Assembly: GCA_009995455.1 (NCBI GenBank)
Contig: JAACPJ010000001.1
Coordinates: 1 to 45,042, forward strand
Source: a bacterium
Lineage (GTDB): Bacteria > Patescibacteriota > Gracilibacteria > UBA4473
Direction: 5' to 3'
Length of the DNA stretch: 45,042 bases
Below are positions 28,167 through 35,802 of the stretch, piece after piece (the first letter of the stretch is position 1; each line of letters begins with the position of its first letter). The notes under the pieces are model-generated. The model ran no database searches. It was given only the letters and a program-made list of their open reading frames with translations, and was not told the origin of the DNA. Both the position numbers and the translations under genes were made by a program.

Positions 28167-29642
28167 CTAATGATAAGCGTTAATTCGTCTTAAACTTTCT
28201 TCCTTACCAATAATGGCGGCAATCTCAAACGGGCCCGCTGATTTTTCTCGGCCCGATAGAGCGAATCTAAACGGCGATAAAAATTGACCATTTTTCAGTT
28301 CCATTTTTGCAATCGACTCAATCGATTTTTCTTTAATAGTTTCAGCCGTGAAATCAGATTCATCTATATCTTGCAACAGACTGGCAAGTTCTTCTAAAAC
28401 GCTCTTCGCTAAAGCACTGCTAATTTTCATCTTTTCATTGACGAGGGCTTCATGATCTACTTTTGGAGCCTCTAAGAAATAGACCAGTTCGTCATAAAAT
28501 TCAGCAAAAGTTTTCGCTTTTTGCGCTACCACGGGTAACACCGCTGGCAGTTTCGATTTGTGAGCTTCTAAAAGGATAGAGTTATCCGCATCAAAGGTCT
28601 TGGTCCAATCCATAAATCTTTCAGTCAATTCTGTTTCCGAATAACTTTGCAACCACTGTTGGTTGTACCACCGCATTTTCTCAAAATCATATTGGGCCGC
28701 CGCTTTATTAACACCAGCTAAATCAAAAATTTCTTCTAACTGAGGCAAACTAAAAATTTCATCGGTCGTTATTTTCGGGTTCCAGCCTAAGAAAGCCAAT
28801 CCATTAAGCACGGCTTCTGGCACAAACCCTTGGGCTTGAAAATCTGGCACCAATACCGCGACGCCTGGTTCCACTCGACGCTTAGAAAGTTTTCGTTTTT
28901 GCGCGTCTAATACGAGCGGTATATGGGCATAAATTGGCGGTTCAACCCCTAAAGCCTTCCAACAAAGAAGCTGCTTAGGCGTATTAGAAATATGATCTTC
29001 CCCTCGAATCACATGAGTGATCCCTTGCTCGTGATCATCAATCACATTGGCGAGTAAATATAAAACCGAACCATCACTGCGCGCTACCACAAAGTCGCCT
29101 AAGGTTGAGGAATTTACAGACGTTTCACCTCTAATTTCGTCGATATAACTAATAATTTGGTTTTGCTCCACTTTTAAACGCCAAGCAAAAGGACGACCGC
29201 TTTTCATTTCGGTTTCTAATGTGGCTTTATCTTTTTCTCGATACGGTGACCAAAACACAAAACCGGTTTTATTTTGTTGGGCTTCTTCTCGCAAAACGTC
29301 TAACTCCGCTGGCGTTGTAAAACAAGGAAACACTTTCCCCGCTTCCCAGAGTTTTCTTAAAACTTCCGTGTGATGATCAATTGATTCGGTTTGGCGCACC
29401 ATGAGGCTCGATTCTTTTTCAAAATCAAGTCCAAGCCATTTTAAGCCTTCTAAAATCTCAGTTTCGTGTTCGGTTTTAGATCGTTCTTTATCGGTGTCTT
29501 CCCAACGAAAAACAATTTCTCCTTGGTGCTTTTTCGCAAATAAATAATTAAAAAGAGCCGTTCTAGCCGTTCCCAAGTGCAAATGACCTGTTGGCGAAGG
29601 AGGCATTCGTACCACTACCGGACGCGTATTAACCGTGTTCAT
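28167..29642 (-). CDS. gltX: Glutamyl-tRNA synthetase
   Basis: A 491-residue class I aminoacyl-tRNA synthetase charging tRNA-Glu. The HIGH-type motif is in PSPTGHLHLGTART (residues 11-24), and RWEDTDKERSK follows. The region RGEDHISNTPKQLLCWKALG and the KMSKS-type KLSKRRV near residue 256 are intact. The C-terminal helical anticodon-binding region is complete, so length and order are normal for bacterial GluRS. Whether it is discriminating or also charges tRNA-Gln cannot be told. It is the first gene of the minus-strand cluster that continues into the carbamoyltransferase genes. Confidence 0.97.
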   Translation of the reverse strand: MNTVNTRPVVVRMPPSPTGHLHLGTARTALFNYLFAKKHQGEIVFRWEDTDKERSKTEHETEILEGLKWLGLDFEKESSLMVRQTESIDHHTEVLRKLWEAGKVFPCFTTPAELDVLREEAQQNKTGFVFWSPYREKDKATLETEMKSGRPFAWRLKVEQNQIISYIDEIRGETSVNSSTLGDFVVARSDGSVLYLLANVIDDHEQGITHVIRGEDHISNTPKQLLCWKALGVEPPIYAHIPLVLDAQKRKLSKRRVEPGVAVLVPDFQAQGFVPEAVLNGLAFLGWNPKITTDEIFSLPQLEEIFDLAGVNKAAAQYDFEKMRWYNQQWLQSYSETELTERFMDWTKTFDADNSILLEAHKSKLPAVLPVVAQKAKTFAEFYDELVYFLEAPKVDHEALVNEKMKISSALAKSVLEELASLLQDIDESDFTAETIKEKSIESIAKMELKNGQFLSPFRFALSGREKSAGPFEIAAIIGKEESLRRINAYH

Positions 29643-29717
29643 AAAAGAAACTCAGAAGAGTATTAAGTCGCACACATCCTAATTTAAAATCAAAATTTTA
29701 AAATCAAATCACGTTCT

Positions 29718-30800
29718 TTAGCGTCGAATATTACCAAACACTCTTGAACTGGCGGCCGTTTCAAAGTTTATAGTTGGAATATTTGTGGCATCAAAACCAT
29801 ATCGGTCTGGGTTTCTAAGACTTGAATTCAAATTAACAAAAACCATTGGATGAACTTGGGCGACATCATTTCGAAAAGCCAGGTAAGGGTCAAAAAGTGG
29901 GGCCACTCTAAAATCTAAATCTTCAACTTGCAAAGCCACCGGCGAAATATCCTGGGTTAAATGCACCTGATCACACCAAGACTCTGTTGTGGCATCGCCC
30001 ATAACCGGAAAAACCTCGTTGGCGTCATTAAAATCTCCGTCTGAATTGGAATTCACAAACAACTGACATTCGGCTCCACTCCAGGCGATATCAATATCTA
30101 AGTCATTCGCTTCAATGTCGCCATCACCGTTGGTATCAGTCGGTCCCCAAGTGTCGGCTTTACCATCTCCATCAGTGTCGGCCCCAAGTTGACGATTCAT
30201 AGTCACCTTTAACTCTGGCGCTATTGCATGACTGATTTGTACTCGCATACTTTGCCCAGCGTTAATTAAGTATAAATCTCTAATTGGTTCTTCTGGCAGG
30301 ACGCCCCCTGCATCATAATCAAAGGTGTTTCCCATGGCTCTTGTACAATCATCGGCATTAATCCCATTGAGTTCCATCCCGCCCAAATTTCTATCTTGGA
30401 TACCATCAGAATTAGTATCCCAATAGAAAACCGTTGGATAGCCAAGCAAAGCCCTATTTTCTTTCGTGTTATCAAACGAAGCCCCATTTGGAACTTGAGC
30501 GGTCGCGAAATTATTACAAACATTTGTTGGCGGCCCCATTTCAACAAAATAGCGATCGTAATCAATCGTATTATTTCTGGCCACCTGAGTAATTCTCTCA
30601 ATCAAAAATCTATTTTCCGCAAAAAAGTCATGAGAAAATTGAACTTTTTTCTGACTAAAATAGATAGTCGCCACAATACTAAGAGCTGAAGTAATAACTA
30701 CCGAAGCTATTCCTGTTGCAATAAGGGTTTCAAGCAAAGTAAAGCCCTTGATTTTAGAAGAAGAAAATTGTGCACGATTCGTTATTTTTTTAATATTCAT
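29718..30800 (-). CDS. Type IV pseudopilin-like protein with Asp-rich (Ca-binding-like) loops
   Basis: A 360-residue prepilin-type protein. The class III signal KGFTLLETLIATGIASV has the peptidase site after Gly and the conserved Glu at +5, followed by the hydrophobic stem. The large ectodomain contains four Asp-rich loops resembling EF-hand or thrombospondin-type calcium loops: DTNSDGIQD, DTDGDGKAD, DTNGDGDIEAND and NSDGDFND. This suggests a PilW/PilX-like minor pilin with calcium-dependent folding (inferred). ATG at 30800 is taken; an ATG at 30818 is also in frame. It overlaps the upstream pseudopilin gene. Confidence 0.8.
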   Translation of the reverse strand: MNIKKITNRAQFSSSKIKGFTLLETLIATGIASVVITSALSIVATIYFSQKKVQFSHDFFAENRFLIERITQVARNNTIDYDRYFVEMGPPTNVCNNFATAQVPNGASFDNTKENRALLGYPTVFYWDTNSDGIQDRNLGGMELNGINADDCTRAMGNTFDYDAGGVLPEEPIRDLYLINAGQSMRVQISHAIAPELKVTMNRQLGADTDGDGKADTWGPTDTNGDGDIEANDLDIDIAWSGAECQLFVNSNSDGDFNDANEVFPVMGDATTESWCDQVHLTQDISPVALQVEDLDFRVAPLFDPYLAFRNDVAQVHPMVFVNLNSSLRNPDRYGFDATNIPTINFETAASSRVFGNIRR

Positions 30801-31551
30801 CGCGTTCAAAAAAATCATATAAATGAGCCTCTAAAGTTACCGATCTTTGTCTAGATTCTTCTTCCCAATACGTTCTAACAATTACTTTTAGACGAGAATT
30901 TTGGCAGCTATCATCGGTATCACCTGCCCCACAAAACCCATCCACTGCTGGTGTAAGGGCTCCATCGTAAGGGTTTTCAATGTCTAAATAAACTTGCCGA
31001 TAGAAAGGCGTGGGGGTATTTCCGGTTGCCACGTGAGTAAAACGCTTTGGCACGCCTGGTGTAATATACAGCCGTGAAGGCGCTCTTGATGCCTCAGTTT
31101 GAGCCCCATTAAGAAAATCTATATCGGCCTGCAAAGTCGCTCTTTTCAAATAAAAACGTTCATCAGCTTGATGAAAATCAACCGTGTAATAGGCCGGTGC
31201 CGCTTCATTATTCCCATTGATAAATTTTGTCGCGATAGGGTTTCCTACACAAGCATTTTTATCGGTCTCTTGGTCTAAACAAATCCACTTCTTACGCCGG
31301 TCACCTGAGTACTTAAGCCAATTGGTGTCTCGAATATTACGAACCGCTTCCATTCCTTCTCTCGCAATATTTAAAGCAATCACTCGATTCTTTACATTTA
31401 AGTTGGTATCAATCGCTCGTTGCAAAATAGTGAAAGTCGCAATCATAACCGTACTTAAAATCGCGGTGGCAAATACCACCTCCAAAATAGTATCCCCCCG
31501 CACCTTTCGGCCAGAATTCAATTTAAGCGAACCAATAAATTTAAATATCAT
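30790..31551 (-). CDS. Pseudopilin, PilV-like
   Basis: A 253-residue prepilin-type protein. The signal RGDTILEVVFATAILSTVMI keeps the Gly cleavage position and Glu at +5 but starts the mature chain with Asp, not the usual Phe or Met. The following region, ALNIAREGMEAVRNIRDTNWL, is characteristic of PilV-like minor pilins in this group. The start ATG directly abuts the stop codon of the preceding pseudopilin (TAAATG), and its end overlaps the next one. Confidence 0.82.
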   Translation of the reverse strand: MIFKFIGSLKLNSGRKVRGDTILEVVFATAILSTVMIATFTILQRAIDTNLNVKNRVIALNIAREGMEAVRNIRDTNWLKYSGDRRKKWICLDQETDKNACVGNPIATKFINGNNEAAPAYYTVDFHQADERFYLKRATLQADIDFLNGAQTEASRAPSRLYITPGVPKRFTHVATGNTPTPFYRQVYLDIENPYDGALTPAVDGFCGAGDTDDSCQNSRLKVIVRTYWEEESRQRSVTLEAHLYDFFERDEY

Positions 31552-32151
31552 TTAGTAATCTTGGCATTCATCACCCGTTTTGTTGAAAGTCGGAAATCCA
31601 GATACTCGATTGAAACAAATGGTGTGCACATAATCTGTTGTATTGTGACCTAAAACCATTTTTACCGAATTGGCTTTTACAATACCTCCATCACTATATT
31701 CAAGACGCCCGTTAACGCCGCCTGAAAAAAAGCTAAATCGAATATTATCGGGATAAGGCGCTGCTACCGTACCATACATTGGGTCCGGAGTATTTCCTTC
31801 ATTAAAATCTATTAATTCAATTTCTGATTTCGTTAACTCGGCGTCTGCCTGCTCTTTAGTATTTGAATTCGTATCATCCCAGTAACAACGCACATCATAA
31901 ACCGGTGGTGTACGGTTAGAATCAAGTAAAACCATCCACCGAACCGAAGTATTCCCATTGCTACAAAACCTATTAGTTAAGGCTGAATTACGAGCATCTA
32001 GAATGCTATCAAAAAGGCCTTGTCCTTCAGCTCGAAAGTCATCTCGATTCTTAAGACGCCAAAACTCAGGCGCCGCAATGCTAGCCACAATCGCCATAAT
32101 GGTGATAGTGGTTAAAATCTCAATAATAGTGAAACCCTTACTTTTAAGCAT
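31552..32151 (-). CDS. Pseudopilin, GspH/FimT-like
   Basis: A 199-residue prepilin-type protein with the class III signal KGFTIIEILTTITIMAIVASIA near the N terminus and a GspH/FimT-type ectodomain. It is the first gene of a three-pseudopilin operon; together they probably form a tip or minor-pilin complex of a type IV pilus. No pilus motor or platform genes are in the window. ATG at 32151 lies 8 nt downstream of a TACAAT -10 element, so the transcript is probably leaderless. Confidence 0.85.
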   Translation of the reverse strand: MLKSKGFTIIEILTTITIMAIVASIAAPEFWRLKNRDDFRAEGQGLFDSILDARNSALTNRFCSNGNTSVRWMVLLDSNRTPPVYDVRCYWDDTNSNTKEQADAELTKSEIELIDFNEGNTPDPMYGTVAAPYPDNIRFSFFSGGVNGRLEYSDGGIVKANSVKMVLGHNTTDYVHTICFNRVSGFPTFNKTGDECQDY

Positions 32152-32159
32152 CAAAAACT

Positions 32160-32188
32160 ATTGTATCCAAAAGAGACCGCAATACAAT
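32160..32188. promoter_or_regulatory. Symmetrical divergent promoter for pseudopilin operon and lepA
   Basis: A 7-bp inverted repeat, ATTGTAT (32160-32166) and ATACAAT (32182-32188), places TACAAT 8 nt upstream of each divergent ATG (32151 minus, 32197 plus). Each arm also supplies TTGTAT as a -35-like element 16 bp from the other arm's -10. RNA polymerase could bind in only one direction at a time. Confidence 0.55.
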
Positions 32189-32196
32189 CTCGCTCG

Positions 32197-34002
32197 ATGG
32201 ATATCCGAAACTTCTGTATTATCGCTCACATTGATCACGGCAAATCAACGCTGGCTGATCGTTTTTTAGAAACTACCGGCACGCTTGATAAGCGGGCTAT
32301 GAAAACTGGGCAGATGCTCGATACCATGGATTTAGAGCAAGAACGCGGCATAACGATTAAGCTGCAACCGGTTCGAATGAAGTGGAAAGGCGCTCAATTA
32401 AACCTAATTGATACTCCAGGTCATGTAGATTTTAGTTATGAAGTGAGTCGAAGTTTAGCCGCCTGTGAAGGGGCTATTTTGGTAGTTGATGCCACTCAAG
32501 GAATTGAAGCACAAACGCTCGCCAATGTTTTTTTAGCGATGGAACAAGGTTTAACAATTATTCCTGTTTTAAATAAAATAGATCTGCCGGCCGCCGAACC
32601 AGAAAAAAGAGCCGAAGAAATTGAAACGGTTCTCGGCTTTCCTGCCGAAGATATTTTGACGGTGTCGGCCAAAGATGGAACCAACGTTGATAAATTACTA
32701 GACGCCATTGTGGCACAAGTTCCTGGCCCAAGTGCAAATCAAATTTTTCAAAACACAAAAGTATTCGCCGATACCAGCGAAACCAAAGCCTTAGTTTTTG
32801 ATTCAACCTTTGACCCTTACCGAGGCGTAGTAAGTTCGGTTAGAGTTTTTGCCGGGCAAATTAACAAAGGTGATAAATTGCAGTTACTGCGAACTAATCG
32901 GACGATTGAAGCGTTAGAAGTTGGTTTTCTAAACCCAAGATACTCCCCCACAGATTCTTTGAATTTAGGCGAAGTGGGCTATGTGGTTACGGGGCTTAAA
33001 AACGTGGTAGATGCTCGTGTGGGAGAAACTTTTTATAAAGGAAAAAACTCAAAAGAAGCCGTACCGCTGCCCGGTTATTCTGAAGTCACGCCCTTTGTTT
33101 ATGCGGGGGTTTACCCCACTTCTGGCGATGATTTTGCTCTGCTTCGAAAAGCCTTAGAAAAACTTTCGCTTAATGATGCCTCGCTGCAATATGAACCGGA
33201 ACATTCTGGCGCTTTAGGCCATGGATTCCGAGTTGGGTTCTTGGGATTACTGCATTTAGATATTGTACAAGAACGTTTAGAGCGAGAATTTGATCTCGAT
33301 ATTTTAGTAACCGCTCCATCTGTTTCCTACGAAATGGTGCGCAACAACGGTGAAATCGCTAAAGTTTCAAACCCTTCAGATTTACCCGAAGCTTCTGAAT
33401 ATACCGAACTACGCGAACCCTGGATGAAAATTAACGTGCTTTGCCCCGCCAACCAGGTCGGAGGCGTGATTAAACTTTGTACCGACCGACGTGGTTTACA
33501 CCAAAACATGCAGTACACCGCTGAAGACCGAGTCGAACTGACTTTTGAAATCCCTTTAGCCTCAATCGTGACTGATTTTTACGATGATTTAAAATCTATT
33601 AGCTCTGGTTATGCATCTATGAGTTATGAAAACATTGGTCTTCGTCCTGGGAAACTTAATCGCCTAGACATCTTGCTAGCGGGTGATAAAGTCGATGCTT
33701 TAAGCCAAATTGTGCACATTGATGATGCCTACCACATTGGGCTAAGTTGGTGTGAGCGACTCAAAGAAATTATTCCTAAAGCCCAATTTGCTATTGCCAT
33801 TCAAGCCGCAGTCGGATCACGAATTTTAGCCCGAGAAACAATTTCCGCGATGAGAAAAGACGTAACTGCGGGGCTTTATGGTGGAGACGTCAGCCGGAAA
33901 AAGAAACTTTTGAAAAAACAAAAAGAAGGAAAAAAACGACTGAAACAATTTGGGAAAGTCACGATTCCGCAAGAAGCCTTCTTTGCGATGATGAAAAAAT
34001 AA
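32197..34002 (+). CDS. lepA: Elongation factor 4 (LepA), ribosomal back-translocase GTPase
   Basis: A 601-residue translational GTPase of normal length. GTPase motifs are IAHIDHGKST (G1), RGITIK (G2), DTPGHVDF (G3), NKID (G4) and SAK (G5). The LepA-specific C-terminal domain ends RETISAMRKDVTAGLYGGDVSRKKKLLKKQKEGKKRLKQFGKV. EF4 acts on the ribosome and aids initiation or recovery under stress. ATG at 32197 matches the usual EF4 start (DIRNFCIIAHIDHG); the frame is open back to a TTG at 32161, but that lies in the promoter. Confidence 0.97.
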   Translation: MDIRNFCIIAHIDHGKSTLADRFLETTGTLDKRAMKTGQMLDTMDLEQERGITIKLQPVRMKWKGAQLNLIDTPGHVDFSYEVSRSLAACEGAILVVDATQGIEAQTLANVFLAMEQGLTIIPVLNKIDLPAAEPEKRAEEIETVLGFPAEDILTVSAKDGTNVDKLLDAIVAQVPGPSANQIFQNTKVFADTSETKALVFDSTFDPYRGVVSSVRVFAGQINKGDKLQLLRTNRTIEALEVGFLNPRYSPTDSLNLGEVGYVVTGLKNVVDARVGETFYKGKNSKEAVPLPGYSEVTPFVYAGVYPTSGDDFALLRKALEKLSLNDASLQYEPEHSGALGHGFRVGFLGLLHLDIVQERLEREFDLDILVTAPSVSYEMVRNNGEIAKVSNPSDLPEASEYTELREPWMKINVLCPANQVGGVIKLCTDRRGLHQNMQYTAEDRVELTFEIPLASIVTDFYDDLKSISSGYASMSYENIGLRPGKLNRLDILLAGDKVDALSQIVHIDDAYHIGLSWCERLKEIIPKAQFAIAIQAAVGSRILARETISAMRKDVTAGLYGGDVSRKKKLLKKQKEGKKRLKQFGKVTIPQEAFFAMMKK

Positions 34003-34003
34003 G

Positions 34004-34032
34004 TTCAAAAAGTGGTCCAAATAAAGTATAAT
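34004..34032 (+). promoter_or_regulatory. Promoter giving a leaderless transcript
   Basis: TTCAAA (34004-34009) and a perfect TATAAT (34027-34032) are spaced by 17 bp. The -10 ends 6 nt before the ATG at 34039, so transcription should start at the start codon. Confidence 0.65.
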
Positions 34033-34038
34033 GAGAAA

Positions 34039-34440
34039 ATGAAAAATTTATTTCTTCTCTCGCCGCCAATTAAAAACCGCTTGATATTCAGGGAATCTGA
34101 TTTTGAAGGCATTGAAGATATTCAAAGACTTGATGAAGAACCAAGCCCGGAAAACATTTTAAACGGACTAGAAGCTTTGATACAGGTCTACAGTCAATTT
34201 TGTGATACTCGTGCCAGAATCAGTGATTTGGGTTTGGCAGTAGAAAGGTCTCAAGAACTTTTTTTCAACGAAGGACGAACCGTGCAAATTGGAAGTTTTA
34301 AAATCACCGTTTCAAACCTTCAGCAGCTTGAAAATTTAATCAAAATCTACCGAGAAAAACTTGATATTTCCCCAGAACCAAAGCCATTTGTTGGCCCTGT
34401 GGATAGTCCAGACGATCTACCGAACACCATAGCCGTCTAA
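34039..34440 (+). CDS. Uncharacterised 133-aa protein
   Basis: A 133-residue soluble protein of predicted helical structure. It has two helical stretches (about residues 38-65 and 95-112) and a Pro-rich C terminus. There is no signal peptide, Cys pair or motif that I recognise. The start ATG at 34039 is set by the -10 element; a GTG at 34012 in the same frame lies upstream of it within the promoter. It stands between lepA and the slipin gene. Confidence 0.6.
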   Translation: MKNLFLLSPPIKNRLIFRESDFEGIEDIQRLDEEPSPENILNGLEALIQVYSQFCDTRARISDLGLAVERSQELFFNEGRTVQIGSFKITVSNLQQLENLIKIYREKLDISPEPKPFVGPVDSPDDLPNTIAV

Positions 34441-34503
34441 ACTTTCTCTTTACAGTCTCAACGCTAAAAACATAGAATACGATTGTAATTAATCAATTTT
34501 ATC

Positions 34504-35283
34504 ATGGGACCTATTTTGGGAATTGTAACTTTTTTTGTGGTTTTGGTGCTGCTAATGCTCAAGCAAATTAATCAGTACGAGCGAGGCGTCATGTTTACCC
34601 TCGGGCGCTTTACCGGTATTAAAGAACCAGGTTGGCGGATTGTAGTACCCGTTTTTCAAAGTTTAACCAAAGTAGATATTCGTACGAAAGCGGTCGATGT
34701 ACCCGATCAAGAAGCCATCACCAAAGATAATATCCCCGTGAAAATTAATGCTGTTGTGTATTATAAAATTCAAGATGCCAGCAAAGCCATTTTAGAAGTA
34801 GAAAACTTTTTCTGGGCTACTTCTCAAGTAGCGCAAACCACCATGCGAAACGCTGTAGGTGAGGTGACACTCGATGAATTATTGCAAAACCGAGCCGGGA
34901 TTGCCGAAAAGATTAAAGCCACCGTTGACCGACAAACCGATCCTTGGGGCATTGATGTTGAATCACTTGAGCTAAAAGATGTGATTATTCCTGAAAATCT
35001 TAAAAGAACGATCTCAAAAGAAGCCGAAGCCGAACGAGAAAAACGCGCGGTAATTATTACAGCGGAAGGGGAAAAAATGGCCGCTAAAAATATCACTGAA
35101 GCTGCTCAAATGCTGGCTACTGCCCCAGGAGCTCTACATTTACGAACCCTTCAAGCCATAAATGATTTAAGTTCAGATCAATCAAACACTACCATTTGGA
35201 TGGTGCCCGTAGAAGGGTTTGCGGCTTTACGTGGGATTGCCGATAAACTAGGCGTGAAAAGCTCAGACACCAAAGATATTTAG
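34504..35283 (+). CDS. Slipin/stomatin-family SPFH protein
   Basis: A 259-residue SPFH-domain protein. One N-terminal membrane segment (about residues 2-18) is followed by the stomatin core: INQYERGVMFTLGRF, GWRIVVPV, KVDIRTKAVDVPDQEAITKDNIPVKINAVVYYKI and WGIDVESLELKDVIIPENLKR. A charged helical region of EAEAEREKRAVIITAEGEK type follows. Slipins form oligomers on membranes and usually partner with an NfeD-like protein, but no nfeD gene lies beside it here. A strong terminator follows, so it is probably a single-gene unit. Confidence 0.93.
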   Translation: MGPILGIVTFFVVLVLLMLKQINQYERGVMFTLGRFTGIKEPGWRIVVPVFQSLTKVDIRTKAVDVPDQEAITKDNIPVKINAVVYYKIQDASKAILEVENFFWATSQVAQTTMRNAVGEVTLDELLQNRAGIAEKIKATVDRQTDPWGIDVESLELKDVIIPENLKRTISKEAEAEREKRAVIITAEGEKMAAKNITEAAQMLATAPGALHLRTLQAINDLSSDQSNTTIWMVPVEGFAALRGIADKLGVKSSDTKDI

Positions 35284-35310
35284 GTAAGTGACCGTCAATA
35301 TTAAAATTTA

Positions 35311-35337
35311 AAACGCTCCGCTGGAGCGTTTTTTTTT
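35311..35337 (+). terminator. Rho-independent terminator
   Basis: A 9-bp stem AAACGCTCC / GGAGCGTTT with a 3-nt loop runs into nine T residues. It ends the slipin transcript and its T run touches the stop codon of the convergent GFA-family gene. Confidence 0.9.
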
Positions 35338-35743
35338 ATGATTCAAACTGAGCAAAGACTTCAACCCCGGTTTTTTTCCGAGTACTTTCAGCTAATGGAT
35401 AAGCTGGAACTTTCTCATCCACAAAAATTTCCTCCGCGTAAACCAGGCCGTCTTTGTTCTCTAGAGCCCCTGCAGAAACAGCCGTAAAGCTAGCATCTGC
35501 CATTTGCCAAGCCAAAATAGTCCCACAGTTTTCACAAAAAATTCGTCGCCCCCATTCTGAAGAAACATAAACTTTAGCACTTTTAATAGACGTAAAATCT
35601 ACGGCATTTTTTAAATGCGCCGCCATAAACAGTCCCGCCGCCCATTTCTGACACATGTGGCAATGACAAGCCCCTATTTCATTGTTTTCTAATTCAACCC
35701 CAAATTCACAAGCTCCACACAAGCACGATATTTTGTTTTTCAT
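35336..35743 (-). CDS. GFA/CENP-V domain zinc protein
   Basis: A 135-residue protein of the GFA (glutathione-dependent formaldehyde-activating, CENP-V) family. The metal ligands are CLCGAC (residues 8-13), CHCHMC (27-32) and CENCG. The name derives from Paracoccus Gfa, but the family binds zinc with varied roles, so involvement in formaldehyde metabolism is not established. The frmA-fghA genes lie about 26 kb away. A TATAAT on the minus strand (35750-35755) ends 6 nt before the start codon, suggesting a leaderless mRNA. Confidence 0.88.
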   Translation of the reverse strand: MKNKISCLCGACEFGVELENNEIGACHCHMCQKWAAGLFMAAHLKNAVDFTSIKSAKVYVSSEWGRRIFCENCGTILAWQMADASFTAVSAGALENKDGLVYAEEIFVDEKVPAYPLAESTRKKTGVEVFAQFES

Positions 35744-35749
35744 AGAACA

Positions 35750-35796
35750 ATTATAAGTTCTAATAAGTTAACTTTTAAATAATTTTCTGGTATAAT
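35750..35796. promoter_or_regulatory. Divergent leaderless promoters (GFA gene and MgtC gene)
   Basis: Two perfect TATAAT elements face outward: minus strand at 35750-35755 and plus strand at 35791-35796. Each ends 6 nt before its gene's ATG. Plus-strand -35 is TTAACT, 17 bp away; minus-strand -35 is TTAAAA, 17 bp away. Confidence 0.65.
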
Positions 35797-35802
35797 AGTT
35801 CG

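Noticed and set aside
29683-29709. Direct repeat of TTTAAAATCAAA upstream of gltX
   Set aside because: Two AT-rich copies only, 14 bp apart; not distinguishable from base-composition noise.
35336-35743. GFA protein as part of the formaldehyde pathway
   Set aside because: The family name is historical; it is 26 kb from frmA-fghA with its own promoter, so no functional link is supported.
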